This document shows positions 1-9,140 of a DNA stretch of 64,000 nt, in pieces. Origin of the DNA: Saprospiraceae bacterium (lineage in GTDB: Bacteria; Bacteroidota; Bacteroidia; Chitinophagales; Saprospiraceae). Positions within the stretch are counted from its first letter, which is position 1. Every line of letters begins with the position of its first letter. The notes under the pieces are model-generated. The model did no database searches. It saw only the letters and a list, made by a program, of their open reading frames with translations, and was not told the DNA's origin. The stretch is taken from positions 2,834,501 through 2,898,500 of the forward strand of contig JADJWV010000002.1 in NCBI GenBank assembly GCA_016716185.1, in the 5' to 3' direction. A program made the position numbers and the translations under genes.

Positions 1-2
1 TG

Positions 3-686
3 CTGGTTTGGTCAAAGCATCCTCATGAAAAAGTCAGAAGACTTTCGAGTGAAGGAACCCGTCCTCGCTTGCCCTGGGCCATGGCTGTGCCCTATCTCAA
101 AAAAGATCCTAGTCCACTGATTCCCATTTTAAACAATCTGAAATCTGATTCCTCTGAAACCGTAAGAAGAAGTGTTGCCAACAGCATCAACGATATTTCG
201 AAAGATCATCCAGATCTTGCCCTCAAAATTGTTAAAGAATGGAAAGGCATAAGCAGGGAGACCGATGCACTCATCAAACATGCCAGCCGCAGCTTGCTCA
301 AACAAGGCCATTCGGAAATTCTGAAATTTTACAAACTGCACAAAAGCGATCACTTCAAACTCACAAAATTCCAACTCAGACAAACGAAAATCAAAATGGG
401 TGAAGATCTTGAATTCACCATAAGCCTGGAAAATACCCGTCCGAAACCATCTACCCTTCGGCTGGAATACGGCATCTATTATCTTCTAAAAAACGGCCAA
501 CATTCGCGCAAAGTATTTAAAATCAGCGAACGCGAGATTCCCGGATACAGTCAAATTGATATCACCCGAAAACAAAAATTTAAACCCATTACCACAAAGG
601 TATTTTATCCAGGAAAGCATAAAATTTCAATCATTCTAAATGGGAAGGAGTTTGGGGAGAGGGCTTTTAGGCTTTTAGGCTTTTAG
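3..686 (+). CDS. AlkC-type DNA glycosylase, C-terminal part (5' truncated by window edge)
   Basis: The reading frame is open from the first bases, so only the last 227 residues are visible. They begin with a stretch containing VRRLSSEGTRPRLPWA, typical of the AlkC branch (COG4335) of HEAT-like-repeat DNA alkylation repair glycosylases, which excise alkylated bases such as 3-methyladenine without base flipping. Helical HEAT-like repeats run to about residue 115. The last ~105 residues look like a beta-rich Ig-like domain ending in NGKEFGERAFRLLGF, as in AlkC proteins that carry this extra domain. An internal ATG at 69 exists, but the conserved motif lies before it, so it is not the start. The last codons and the stop are formed by the first units of the octamer repeat that follows. 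Confidence 0.85.
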   Translation: MVWSKHPHEKVRRLSSEGTRPRLPWAMAVPYLKKDPSPLIPILNNLKSDSSETVRRSVANSINDISKDHPDLALKIVKEWKGISRETDALIKHASRSLLKQGHSEILKFYKLHKSDHFKLTKFQLRQTKIKMGEDLEFTISLENTRPKPSTLRLEYGIYYLLKNGQHSRKVFKISEREIPGYSQIDITRKQKFKPITTKVFYPGKHKISIILNGKEFGERAFRLLGF

Positions 687-975
687 GCTTTTAGGCTTTT
701 AGGCTTTTAGGCTTTTAGACTTTTAGACTTTTAGACTTTTAGACTTTTAGGCTTTTAGGCTTTTAGGCTTTTAGGCTTTTAGGCTTTTAGGCTTTTAGGC
801 TTTTAGGCTTTTAGGCTTTTAGGCTTTTAGGCTTTTAGGCTTTTAGGCTTTTAGGCTTTTAGGCTTTTAGGCTTTTAGGCTTTTAGGCTTTTAGGCTTTT
901 AGGCTTTTAGGCTTTTAGGCTTTTAGGCTTTTAGGCTTTTAGGCTTTTAGGCTTTTAGGCTTTTAGGCTTTTAGG
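662..975. repeat. Octamer minisatellite (TTTTAGGC)n, ~39 units
   Basis: About 39 head-to-tail copies of an 8-bp unit. Four consecutive units near 717-744 read TTTTAGAC instead of TTTTAGGC. Since 8 is not a multiple of 3, the reading frame rotates through the array, and the alkC stop codon TAG is inside its first units. The array is followed by an AT-rich segment containing GAATGTTAGTTCC. A second array of the same unit lies at 32904-33049. Confidence 0.97.
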
Positions 976-1094
976 AAAAAACGGAGTCTAACGAATGTTA
1001 GTTCCATAATTGCCAATTATTTTTCATTATTTTTCAATCATAATTAGTCGAAATCGTATTCATTCTGAATAAATATTCTCAGCACCTTCAGGGG

Positions 1095-1967
1095 CTAGGT
1101 ATTGGTAACTTCAAAACTATTTTTCTTAAACGCGATGAACATGCCTAATAACGACACCCCTGTAGAAATGATATAAAATACAAAACCAACGGCAATGGCC
1201 TCTTCAACGATACCGCCCACCATCGGAGCACCATACATAAAGCAAATTTCGCGGGCGCCTGCTCCCCCTATGGTTATCGGAATCATAGCCGCCAGGGAAG
1301 AACCCAAAAACAGCAACAGGTATGCACCCAAATGCTCTTGTTGTTGCAATGCATAAATGATTCCGAATGCTGAAAATATTTGCGCGAGTTGAACGAGCAA
1401 TGAATAAAAAGCCAAACGAAATCGTATCGACAGGTACAATGGATCGATGAACCTGAGAAATATCCAACTACAAAGAAGGGATAACATCAATGCAAATAGT
1501 AGCCAATAAAAGTAAATTTTAAATGCACTCAACAGCAACATCAATAACAAAGCCCACTGCACCAAAGCAATCAGACCCGAAATGCGATCTGCCAATACCA
1601 ATTTTATCAATTGTCCAATGGATAAAGGATATCTATCCTTTAACACTTTCATTTTATAGGCATCGCCGCTGATGCCTCCCGGTAGTAATAAATTGTAATA
1701 CATGCTCTTCCAATACAAAAGCAGGTTTTCTTTCCATTCAAATGGAGGGCTATGCAAATTCACCAGGGACCTGAAACGCTCGGCAGAAACCCATTTTGAA
1801 AAAGCAAAACAACAGATTGCAAAAAGGAGCCAGATGGGATCGGCTTTGCTCAAAACAGAAAAAAAATCCCCCCAATTTATTTTTTGTGCGATGATCAAAA
1901 TGATCGCCATGGAGATCAACAATTTGAGCGTCCATTTTAACCAACCCGGAAAGGTGTAAGTAATCAT
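1095..1967 (-). CDS. Flippase-like integral membrane protein (LPG synthase TM / UPF0104 family)
   Basis: A 290-residue, strongly hydrophobic protein with about eight predicted membrane segments. It shows family landmarks: LLPGGISGDAYK near residue 95 and a glycine-rich IGGAGAREICFMYG near residue 235, matching the lysylphosphatidylglycerol-synthase transmembrane region family (PF03706). These proteins act at the inner membrane and several are linked to lipid or glycolipid translocation. It is the last of three minus-strand genes: a GT39 transferase and a GT2 transferase precede it with 6 bp between this gene and the GT2. The set suggests a lipid-linked sugar made, flipped and transferred to an envelope glycan. 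The substrate cannot be told from sequence. Confidence 0.8.
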   Translation of the reverse strand: MITYTFPGWLKWTLKLLISMAIILIIAQKINWGDFFSVLSKADPIWLLFAICCFAFSKWVSAERFRSLVNLHSPPFEWKENLLLYWKSMYYNLLLPGGISGDAYKMKVLKDRYPLSIGQLIKLVLADRISGLIALVQWALLLMLLLSAFKIYFYWLLFALMLSLLCSWIFLRFIDPLYLSIRFRLAFYSLLVQLAQIFSAFGIIYALQQQEHLGAYLLLFLGSSLAAMIPITIGGAGAREICFMYGAPMVGGIVEEAIAVGFVFYIISTGVSLLGMFIAFKKNSFEVTNT

Positions 1968-1973
1968 TTCAGC

Positions 1974-2921
1974 TTAAAGGGTTTCTTCACGGAGGCTGTG
2001 AACTTTCCGGATCCTGTACACTTTTTTACCCTGAGATTCATAGTAGGTTCGAAGTTGCATTTCGGAAAGTATACCGAGTACGATCAATTGCAACCCGGTC
2101 ACCATCAGGATCATCCCTAAAATTAAAATCGGCCTTCCCCAGATATCATGTCCGGCTAACTTTTCACCAAAAAGATAGATCATGATCAACACTCCGATGA
2201 ACGTGAACAAGACTCCCCATCCACCGAACAAGTGCATGGGTTTGTGCCTGAATTTTTTCAAATACAAGATCAACAAAAGGTCGCTTAAAACACGCATGGT
2301 CCTGTTGATGCCATATTTTGATTGTCCAGCATTCCGGGCATGATGCAAAACCGGAGTTTCATCCATACGGGCTCCTTCCAGATCGGCAAGAACCGGTATA
2401 AAGCGATGCAATTCTCCATAGATTCCGAGACTTTTAGCCAGATCCGATTTCATCATTTTCAGGGTACAACCGTAATCGTGCAGATGAACCCCACTGGCAT
2501 TTCTGATCAAAAAGTTGGCTATTTTAGAAGGTATTTTTCTCAGAATAAATCCGTCTTTTCTGTTTTGTCTGATCCCTGCCAGCAGATCCAGATTTTTTGA
2601 CTTTGCCATTTCCAGCATTCGGGGTAAATCAGCAGGATCATTTTGTAAATCGCCATCCATGGTGGCGATCCATTCGCCGGATGCCAGTTCGATTCCGGCT
2701 GCCAGGGCAGCACTTTGACCGTAATTTCTCCTGAATTCAATGATTTTCATATCTCGCTCCTTCAGCAAACTCAAGCGTGAAAGCGTATCGTCCCGCGAAC
2801 CATCATCCACAAAAATCAATTCATACTTCAGGCTCTTTAAAGCAGCTCTGAGCCGGGATACCAAAGGTTCGATATTTTCGGATTCGTTAAAAACACATAT
2901 GACTACTGAAAGCTCTACCAT
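1974..2921 (-). CDS. GT2 family polyprenyl-phosphate glycosyltransferase (ArnC/DPM1-like)
   Basis: 315 residues. The N-terminal GT-A fold begins at VELSVVICVFNESENI, with the nucleotide-binding VDDGSRDDT near residues 38-46 and the metal-binding MDGDLQ near residue 93. Two C-terminal hydrophobic segments (about 232-255 and 265-290) anchor it in the membrane, as in ArnC, GtrB and dolichyl-phosphate mannose synthase relatives, which move a sugar from a nucleotide donor to undecaprenyl phosphate. Its start overlaps the end of the upstream GT39 gene by 7 bp, so the two are translationally coupled. It probably makes the lipid-linked donor used by that GT39 enzyme. Donor sugar unknown. Confidence 0.88.
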   Translation of the reverse strand: MVELSVVICVFNESENIEPLVSRLRAALKSLKYELIFVDDGSRDDTLSRLSLLKERDMKIIEFRRNYGQSAALAAGIELASGEWIATMDGDLQNDPADLPRMLEMAKSKNLDLLAGIRQNRKDGFILRKIPSKIANFLIRNASGVHLHDYGCTLKMMKSDLAKSLGIYGELHRFIPVLADLEGARMDETPVLHHARNAGQSKYGINRTMRVLSDLLLILYLKKFRHKPMHLFGGWGVLFTFIGVLIMIYLFGEKLAGHDIWGRPILILGMILMVTGLQLIVLGILSEMQLRTYYESQGKKVYRIRKVHSLREETL

Positions 2922-4543
2922 GATTTGTTTGTCAATTTCATTACATTTAAATACCTTCCGGTTTCAATAAAAACCGAATCTATTTTCACCCCGCTAAATT
3001 CAGGATAAATTTCCGGATCGACAATATAGATCGCTGTTGTATCTGTCGCATGAAGTTGTTGGGTGATTATCTGCTGATAATTCTGTGTAAGATAATACCT
3101 GGAGATCTGGTGCAATTCGGTATCGCCATAAATGTACCAGACAAACATTTTGTATTGTCGCATGACTCTTTCCGCATCGATTTTACAAGTGTAAGCTTTT
3201 TCGCGAACAGGCCTGACTTCCAATACAGTCAGGTTAAAAACAATTCTTACAGCCAACATAAAAATCGCCAACCACAGTATCCAGTTCTCTTTGGCTTTCC
3301 ATAAAACCAGACAAAACAGAGTCAATAATAAAGCAGAGCCCAGCCAAACTGTTGTCATTTGGGGTATTTCATTTGCTGATTCAAATAAGGGCAGCCCAAA
3401 GCTAACGCAAGTTAGTAAAGCAGCAATTGATATGAAAAACTTTTGGAAAATAGCCGGTAAAAATTGTTCATCCTGAACCTGGTTTTGGTAAAAATGAATT
3501 ACCCATAAATTAAATAGCGGAATGAACATCAACAAATATCTGGGATACACTTCTACCGAAAGCCAATAAACCGGTATATTGGCTGCCAACATGATCCAAT
3601 TATATTTTACAAAATGATGCCCGCTGATCCAGGACCAGAATTTTTTCGTAAATATGAATACAACAAATAAAGACCAGGGTAAAAAGTGATACAATTGTTC
3701 GAATGGAAAAGTAAAAAAATGAACAATTGTTTTGAAAATACCATGGTGTGTAGCGGTCCTCCTCAAAGACTGATCGGCCAGAACAGAAAACACCTGATCT
3801 AAAGGCACATAAGCCATGTAAACCAAATAATAGGTCACAACGGGAAGCAAACCTATCACTGCACAACCGATGTGAATCCAGGTAAAGAATTTCCGTTTAA
3901 ATTCTCCAAAAAAAGCTAGTGCCACAATCATACTTATCGCCTGGAAAACCAAGGCCGGTAATCCTTTCAACATAAAAGCAACCGAACAGAGCAAATAAGA
4001 TAACAAGAAAAAATGCAGCCATTTGCCCTTGTTGCCAAAATGATAGAGCCACATGAAATTCAGAAAAATCACCCACGAAAAACAGATATCGATCAAACCG
4101 TACATGCTGTCCCAAAAAAGAATTCGTCCACTTGTTAGAAACATCAATACAAGTGTAATTCCTCTGAATCCATGCGCGTATCTTCCCGTCCAATAAAAAA
4201 CAGTAGCAGCAAAAATCCCAAGAAAAAATAGATTGACCAGTCTGGAAGGCATTTCGCCACCGTGACCCATTACCAGCGTGTTCAAATAGATCAGCCAGTT
4301 AAACAGCGGAGGTTTATTCAAGTATAGTTCTCCGTTTAGAGTTGGGACTATAAAATTTCCGGAGAGCTTCATTTCCAGTGCTACCAGATTTCTGATTCCT
4401 TCGTCTCCAATGATCGGCAGATTTCCGAGGTTCAGTAAATATGCCGGGATCCCTAAAATAAGCGCCAGCAGGCCTATTTGGCGATTTGAAATGCCATGAG
4501 CCCGATTATTTATTATTTGAAAAATAGAATGGATTAGATTCAT
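2915..4543 (-). CDS. GT39/ArnT-like membrane glycosyltransferase
   Basis: 542 residues with a GT-C architecture: many membrane spans and a first periplasmic loop carrying the acidic IGDEGIRNLVALEM (about residues 44-58), the usual catalytic Asp/Glu region of ArnT and PMT-type enzymes that use polyprenyl-phosphate sugars. Further on are GELYLNKPPLFNW and an NIPVYWLSVEVYPRYLLMF segment typical of this family. It is the first gene of the three-gene minus-strand operon (GT39, GT2, flippase-like). A role in modifying lipid A, a cell-surface polysaccharide or a protein is inferred; sequence does not separate these. Confidence 0.82.
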   Translation of the reverse strand: MNLIHSIFQIINNRAHGISNRQIGLLALILGIPAYLLNLGNLPIIGDEGIRNLVALEMKLSGNFIVPTLNGELYLNKPPLFNWLIYLNTLVMGHGGEMPSRLVNLFFLGIFAATVFYWTGRYAHGFRGITLVLMFLTSGRILFWDSMYGLIDICFSWVIFLNFMWLYHFGNKGKWLHFFLLSYLLCSVAFMLKGLPALVFQAISMIVALAFFGEFKRKFFTWIHIGCAVIGLLPVVTYYLVYMAYVPLDQVFSVLADQSLRRTATHHGIFKTIVHFFTFPFEQLYHFLPWSLFVVFIFTKKFWSWISGHHFVKYNWIMLAANIPVYWLSVEVYPRYLLMFIPLFNLWVIHFYQNQVQDEQFLPAIFQKFFISIAALLTCVSFGLPLFESANEIPQMTTVWLGSALLLTLFCLVLWKAKENWILWLAIFMLAVRIVFNLTVLEVRPVREKAYTCKIDAERVMRQYKMFVWYIYGDTELHQISRYYLTQNYQQIITQQLHATDTTAIYIVDPEIYPEFSGVKIDSVFIETGRYLNVMKLTNKSW

Positions 4544-4589
4544 CTAAAAGATCCGTTTAATACAGTCGGTTTTTAGTTGGGAAAAATTT

Positions 4590-5975
4590 TCATGTTTTTG
4601 AAAATACGAGATCGTAGAGTTCGTCCACGGTAGCAATAGGTACAATATTCAGTTTGTATTTGGATGGGTCCCAGGATTTTAAATTGTATTTGGAGATGCA
4701 CACCGCCTTAAATCCTATCCGTTTGGCTTCCTGTATCCTCGATTCAATTCTGGAGACCGAACGCACTTCCCCCGATAATCCCACCTCGGCTGCGAAACAA
4801 ATCTGTTTATGCAATGCTTTATCTTCCAAAGATGAAATGACAGCGGCAACTACAGCCAAATCCATAGCCGGATCACTGACCCGAATGCCACCGGCAACAT
4901 TGAGAAATACATCTTTTTGTGCTAATGAAAACCCGCATCTTTTTTCGAGTACAGCAAGCAACATCGCCATTCTCCGATTGTCAAATCCATTGGCCACACG
5001 CTGAGGGCTTGAATAGACTGCAGGACTTACCAATGCCTGGGTTTCAATTAACAAAGGACGCTGTCCTTCTATCGTCGCCGCAATTGCTGAACCACTTAAG
5101 AGTTCCTCGTTCTGCGACAGCAGCAATTCGGAAGGATTGGTAATGGCACGCAAACCATTGGCCTGCATTTCGTATAAACAGAGTTCATCAGTCGATCCAA
5201 ATCTGTTTTTGAGTACGCGGAGGATGCGGTAGGAGTAATTTTTTTCTCCCTCAAAATGAAGAACCGTGTCGACCATGTGCTCAAGCAATTTAGGGCCTGC
5301 AATTTCACCCTCTTTATTGATGTGACCAATGATAATTACAGGAGTCCCGCTTTCCTTAGCAAAACGTATGAGTTGAAATGCACTTTCACGGATCTGACTG
5401 ATGGATCCCGGAGCAGAATCCAGATCTTCGCTAAACAAGGTTTGGACGGAGTCAACAATCAGCAACCCGGCTTTCAGCCGAACGGCTTCCGCAAGAATAC
5501 TTTGGACGCGCGTTTCCGATAACAAATAGCAGGATTTTGTTGAAGACTGAATGCGGTCAGCTCTCATTTTTATTTGTCCGCCACTTTCTTCTCCTGAAAC
5601 ATAGAGTACATTTTCCACTTTTACCTGCAAAGCCAATTGGAGCATCAGTGTAGATTTTCCGATACCCGGCTGTCCGGTTAAAAGACTGACTGATCCTTTT
5701 ACCAGTCCTCCTCCCAGGCCCTTATCTAATTCCGGATCCCCGGTAGGAATTCTTTTTTCAGAAATAGAAGTGATTTCTTCCAATAAAACAGCAGATGGCT
5801 TTCCTGGCAAATCTTTAAAATCTTTCCACTGGCTGCTCAATTTTCCAGACACTTCGCGTTCGACAACCTCTTCTACCATTGAATTCCAGGATGCACAAGA
5901 CGGGCATTTTCCCTGCCACTTTGGGGAAGTCACCCCGCATTCAGTGCAAACATATACGGTTTTTAATTTGGCCAT
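4590..5975 (-). CDS. radA: DNA repair protein RadA
   Basis: 461 residues, full length for RadA/Sms. Order of parts: C4 zinc finger (C10, C13, C24, C27); RecA-like ATPase with Walker A GQPGIGKST at 101-109; RadA-specific KNRFG motif near residue 257; C-terminal Lon-like domain. RadA drives branch migration of recombination intermediates on DNA in the cytoplasm. The gene is transcribed alone; a TAGTTTTG box lies about 30 bp upstream of the ATG. No disrupted motifs. Confidence 0.97.
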   Translation of the reverse strand: MAKLKTVYVCTECGVTSPKWQGKCPSCASWNSMVEEVVEREVSGKLSSQWKDFKDLPGKPSAVLLEEITSISEKRIPTGDPELDKGLGGGLVKGSVSLLTGQPGIGKSTLMLQLALQVKVENVLYVSGEESGGQIKMRADRIQSSTKSCYLLSETRVQSILAEAVRLKAGLLIVDSVQTLFSEDLDSAPGSISQIRESAFQLIRFAKESGTPVIIIGHINKEGEIAGPKLLEHMVDTVLHFEGEKNYSYRILRVLKNRFGSTDELCLYEMQANGLRAITNPSELLLSQNEELLSGSAIAATIEGQRPLLIETQALVSPAVYSSPQRVANGFDNRRMAMLLAVLEKRCGFSLAQKDVFLNVAGGIRVSDPAMDLAVVAAVISSLEDKALHKQICFAAEVGLSGEVRSVSRIESRIQEAKRIGFKAVCISKYNLKSWDPSKYKLNIVPIATVDELYDLVFSKT

Positions 5976-6005
5976 CTGTCAGGTCTTATAATCTCAAGGA
6001 AAAGG

Positions 6006-6013
6006 CAAAACTA
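6006..6013 (-). promoter_or_regulatory. -7 box of radA promoter (TAGTTTTG)
   Basis: Exact match to the Bacteroidota -7 consensus TAnnTTTG, 30 bp before the radA start codon. No convincing -33 TTTG was found at the usual distance. Confidence 0.5.
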
Positions 6014-6341
6014 AGCAAATAGCGGATGAAACTGCCTGGAGATCATCGCCGAAGTAATGGTCAGATTTTTAAATGTCTGTGAAATTTCCAGACAAACAAT
6101 TGCAGAAAATCATGGGATTTCCCATCAAATAACATTTTATTTTAATGTTTATAAAATTGAATATTAATAAATAGTAATTTTTTTTGGATTAAAAGAAAGA
6201 AATTATTAATTTTCGGAATCATAAGTGGAACTCTTTTTCCAGATTTTCTGTAATAAATAGCATAAGGGAGTATGGAAATTCGTTTCATATTTATGAATAA
6301 GTTATAAAAAAACTAAGTTTCAATTGGTTTTTTGGGGTTAT

Positions 6342-6379
6342 GCGGGGTATCGTTCGCTAGGATGGTACCCTGCTTTTTT
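6342..6379 (+). terminator. Orphan rho-independent terminator, + strand
   Basis: GCGGGGTA (6342-6349) pairs with TACCCTGC (6366-6373), 8 bp with one G-U pair, followed by six T at 6374-6379. The opposite strand has no T run. No plus-strand gene exists upstream for several kilobases, so what it ends is unclear: possibly a small RNA or antisense transcript. Confidence 0.4.
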
Positions 6380-6475
6380 AATGATCTTTTATAGAAATTA
6401 TTTGTTATTAATTATTCGAAGCAGCTGCTCAATTTCATCGGAATTTTTGATACTTCCGGGATTTATGGCAGTGCT

Positions 6476-6483
6476 TAATTTTG
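6476..6483 (+). promoter_or_regulatory. -7 box of scpB promoter (TAATTTTG), leaderless arrangement
   Basis: Exact TAnnTTTG match ending only 4 bp before the scpB ATG at 6488. A transcript started by this box would begin at or next to the A of the ATG, so the mRNA should be leaderless. Confidence 0.55.
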
Positions 6484-6487
6484 CAGT

Positions 6488-7120
6488 ATGAATTTAAATC
6501 CATTAGCACCTGCCGTTGAAAGTTTGCTGTTTGTTTCTCCGCAACCGATAAGTCCGACGGAGATCAAGTATTGCATTGAAAACAGCAGATCAATCAGCAT
6601 CAGTCTCGATGAAATAGAACATGCTTTATTCCAGTTAGCGGAACGATATACTTCCGATGAATACGGAATAGAACTTAAAGAAATAGCCGGTGGTTACCAG
6701 TTTTTGTCCAAACCAGCACATTTTCCGGTGATCGCTGAACATATCAAGATGACCAACCGCAAAAAACTTTCCAAAGCGGCCATGGAATCATTGGCCATAG
6801 TGGCTTACAAGCAACCTATTTCCAAGTCGGAGGTGGAGCAGATCAGGGGAGTCAACTCCGAGCACTCCATTCAAAAATTAATGGAGAAGGAATTGGTCGA
6901 GATTGTGGGAAGAAGCGAAGGTCCCGGTAAACCAATTTTACTGGGAACGACACAAAGGTTCATGGAATATTTTGGTTTAAAGAGCCTGACTGATCTTCCA
7001 AAGCTGAAGGATTTTGCGGTGCCCGATCAGGAAATAGGAGAGCCTGCCCCGATAGAAGTCGAAGCGAAAAACCCGGAAGAACCCCTTGCTGAAATAAATA
7101 CCGATAGCTCGGAAGAATAA
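6488..7120 (+). CDS. scpB: SMC-ScpAB complex subunit ScpB
   Basis: 210 residues. Two winged-helix domains are visible: an N-terminal one (NPLAPAVESLLFVSPQPIS onward) and a second with KLSKAAMESLAIVAYKQPI (about residues 97-115) and EQIRGVNSEHSIQKLMEKELV, which are ScpB signatures. ScpB dimers bind the kleisin ScpA and the SMC ATPase in chromosome condensation and segregation. The last ~30 residues are an acidic Pro/Glu-rich tail. scpA is not in this window. The DUF2480 gene starts 2 bp after its stop, so they share an operon. Confidence 0.95.
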   Translation: MNLNPLAPAVESLLFVSPQPISPTEIKYCIENSRSISISLDEIEHALFQLAERYTSDEYGIELKEIAGGYQFLSKPAHFPVIAEHIKMTNRKKLSKAAMESLAIVAYKQPISKSEVEQIRGVNSEHSIQKLMEKELVEIVGRSEGPGKPILLGTTQRFMEYFGLKSLTDLPKLKDFAVPDQEIGEPAPIEVEAKNPEEPLAEINTDSSEE

Positions 7121-7122
7121 AT

Positions 7123-7632
7123 ATGGATGTACTTGTAAATCGGGTTGCACAGAGTGGATTAATCACCATTAAACTGGAAGATTATTATCCGGAGCATCCT
7201 GTTTTTGAGTTTGACTTAAAAGACTATCTTTTTCACGGCCTTATTTTAAAGGAATTGGATTTTAGAAAAGCCCTGAAAGAACATCCCTGGGATCAGTATA
7301 AAAATGCATACATATCTATTCATTGTTCTGCGGATGCGATCATCCCCACCTGGGCTTATATGCTGGTAGCCAGTTATGTTGCGCCCATTGCAACCGATGT
7401 TTTTTACGGTACTAAAAAAGACTTTTTAATCTATTACTATCGCGAAAAAATAAGGGCGATGGATGTCAGCATCTATCGGGATGCTAAAATAGTGATCAAG
7501 GGTTGCAGTGAAAAGGAAGTTCCGGCATCTGCTTATCTCGAATTAACTGCAAGACTTTTACCAATTGCTTCGTCGATCATGTTTGGCGAGCCGTGTTCGA
7601 CGGTTCCGGTGTATAAGAGGCCGAAGGCTTAA
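7123..7632 (+). CDS. DUF2480 family protein
   Basis: 169 residues beginning MDVLVNRVAQSGLITIKLEDYYP, the signature of the Bacteroidota-restricted DUF2480 family. It has no signal peptide or membrane segment, so it is cytoplasmic. It carries a central CSADAIIPTWAYMLVASYVAP block and YGTKKDFLIYYYREKI. No biochemical role is known to me. It follows scpB after 2 bp, which suggests coupled expression but does not prove a role in chromosome organisation. Its final codons run into a region of short repeats. Confidence 0.85.
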   Translation: MDVLVNRVAQSGLITIKLEDYYPEHPVFEFDLKDYLFHGLILKELDFRKALKEHPWDQYKNAYISIHCSADAIIPTWAYMLVASYVAPIATDVFYGTKKDFLIYYYREKIRAMDVSIYRDAKIVIKGCSEKEVPASAYLELTARLLPIASSIMFGEPCSTVPVYKRPKA

Positions 7633-8337
7633 GGCGTTAGGCTGAAGGCGTAAGGCTGAAGGCTTAAGGCTGAAGGGGAAAAGGGATTGAAGAGAATAAG
7701 GCGAGAAGCGAAAAGCGAAAAGCTTAAAGCTTAAAGCTATTAGATTGCGTTATACTACGAACTTTTGTTAGTCAATTTTACTAATAATCCATCAACTAAA
7801 AACTATCAACTAATTCGCTAAAAGCGAGAAGCGAAAAGCGAAAAGCTATTCGATTGCGGTATATTACGAACGATTGTTAGTCAATTTTAATAACAACCAT
7901 CAAATAAAAGGCGAAAGACTAAAGACTAAAGGATTAAGGATTAAGGATTAAGGAGCCAAGCTTAAAGAGAAATTTTTAAAAATAAAAGTTCCATACTAAC
8001 GTTTGTTAAAACGTGATTACTTTTATAAATATAATTGCGGCGATGGACTTTTAGAAGATTAAACTTTTGTTACCAGTCATTGAACCACCTTGCAAATAGA
8101 TCCCGATTTCAAGATCATTTAATAGAAACTTTAAGTTACATGATATCGGGACTGCAAAATTCATGAATCAGCTATCCTACAATCCTCCTTGCTTTCTGCT
8201 TCTCGCTTTAAGCCTTTTCATCAATTCTCCTTCAAATGCAAACTCTGAATTGCTCCTGAAATGAAGAAAATTTAAATTAACTGCCAGGCCTCTTGATGTC
8301 GGAACTGTCAACTGAGAACTGTTAACTGCCAACTTCC
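7633..8337. repeat. Repeat-filled intergenic region (AAGGC / AAGCG words)
   Basis: About 700 bp with no gene. 7615-7735 is built of short words such as AAGGCTGAAGGCTTAAGG and GCGAAAAGCGAAAAGC. GCGAGAAGCGAAAAGCG occurs at 7701 and again at 7824. Two related AT-rich segments around 7735-7780 and 7843-7890 share AGCTATTNGATTGCG and TTGTTAGTCAATTTTA, about 108 bp apart. 8301-8335 is a word repeat of the AACTGTCAACTGAGAACTG type. Confidence 0.8.
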
Positions 8338-9126
8338 TCAACTATCTCCATCCAGGATATTACCGAGTCCACCAAGGATGCTGCCTTCTTCGCGTCTGCG
8401 GAGTCCGCCATATTGAATGATCCGGGATGCCAGTCTGCTGATGGGTAAGGATTGAACCCACACTTTTCCAGGGCCACGAAGTACGGCATAGAATAAACCC
8501 TCCCCTCCGAATACCATATTTTTTACTCCCCGGATAAATTCGATATCGAAATCGATTCTCGAAGTATAGGCGACTACGCAACCGGTATCCACGCGCAAAG
8601 TTTCCCCGACTCCCAGTTCCAGTTCTTTTACAAATCCACCGGCATGAACAAAGGCCATGCCATCGCCTTCCAGTTTCTGCATGATAAATCCTTCTCCTCC
8701 GAAAATTCCAGTGCCCAATTTTCTTTGCAATTCGATACCTACGGATACACCCATCGCGGCACACAGGAATGCGTCCTTTTGAGCAATAACGCGATTGTCG
8801 AGTACACTCAAATCGAGTGGGATAATTTTTCCGGCATAAGGAGAAGCAAAACTCACTCTGGCTTTACCAGCGCTCTGATTGGTATAAGCAGTCATGAAGA
8901 GACTTTCACCGGTAAGCAACCTTTTCCCTGCGGAAAAAAGTTTACCCATAAAGCCACTTTCCTGTTGGGTGCCATCGCCAAAGATAGTGGCCATGTTGAT
9001 GCCGTCTTCCATCATCAAAAATGAACCGGCCTCGGCAATGGCCGTTTCACCCGGATCCAATTCAATTTCTACATATTGCATTTCCTCACCGAAGATGCGA
9101 AAGTCTATTTCGTGGTTGCTGCGCAT
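8338..9126 (-). CDS. AIM24-family protein (TIGR00266 type)
   Basis: 262 residues, beta- and glycine-rich, matching bacterial members of the AIM24/TIGR00266 family: VEIELDPGETAIAEAGSFLMMEDGI (about residues 19-43), then GESLFMTAYTN, GTGIFGGEGFIMQKLEGDG and a final GSILGGLGNILDGD. No signal peptide. Mitochondrial AIM24 relates to respiratory complex and membrane organisation, but the bacterial function is not established. Length is normal for the family. A TACCTTTG box 14 bp upstream supports the ATG at 9126. Transcribed alone. Confidence 0.85.
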   Translation of the reverse strand: MRSNHEIDFRIFGEEMQYVEIELDPGETAIAEAGSFLMMEDGINMATIFGDGTQQESGFMGKLFSAGKRLLTGESLFMTAYTNQSAGKARVSFASPYAGKIIPLDLSVLDNRVIAQKDAFLCAAMGVSVGIELQRKLGTGIFGGEGFIMQKLEGDGMAFVHAGGFVKELELGVGETLRVDTGCVVAYTSRIDFDIEFIRGVKNMVFGGEGLFYAVLRGPGKVWVQSLPISRLASRIIQYGGLRRREEGSILGGLGNILDGDS

Positions 9127-9140
9127 AAATATTTTTTTTG

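Larger units (their letters stand above)
5976..6475. other. AT-rich divergent intergenic region between radA and scpB
   Basis: About 500 bp without a convincing reading frame, very AT-rich between 6120 and 6320. It holds the radA promoter at its left end, a plus-strand terminator-like hairpin at 6342-6379 and the scpB promoter at its right end. I see no tRNA or other known RNA in it. Confidence 0.5.

Noticed and set aside
662..975. CRISPR-like array
   Set aside because: The 8-bp units are contiguous with no spacers, and no cas genes are present. It is a minisatellite.
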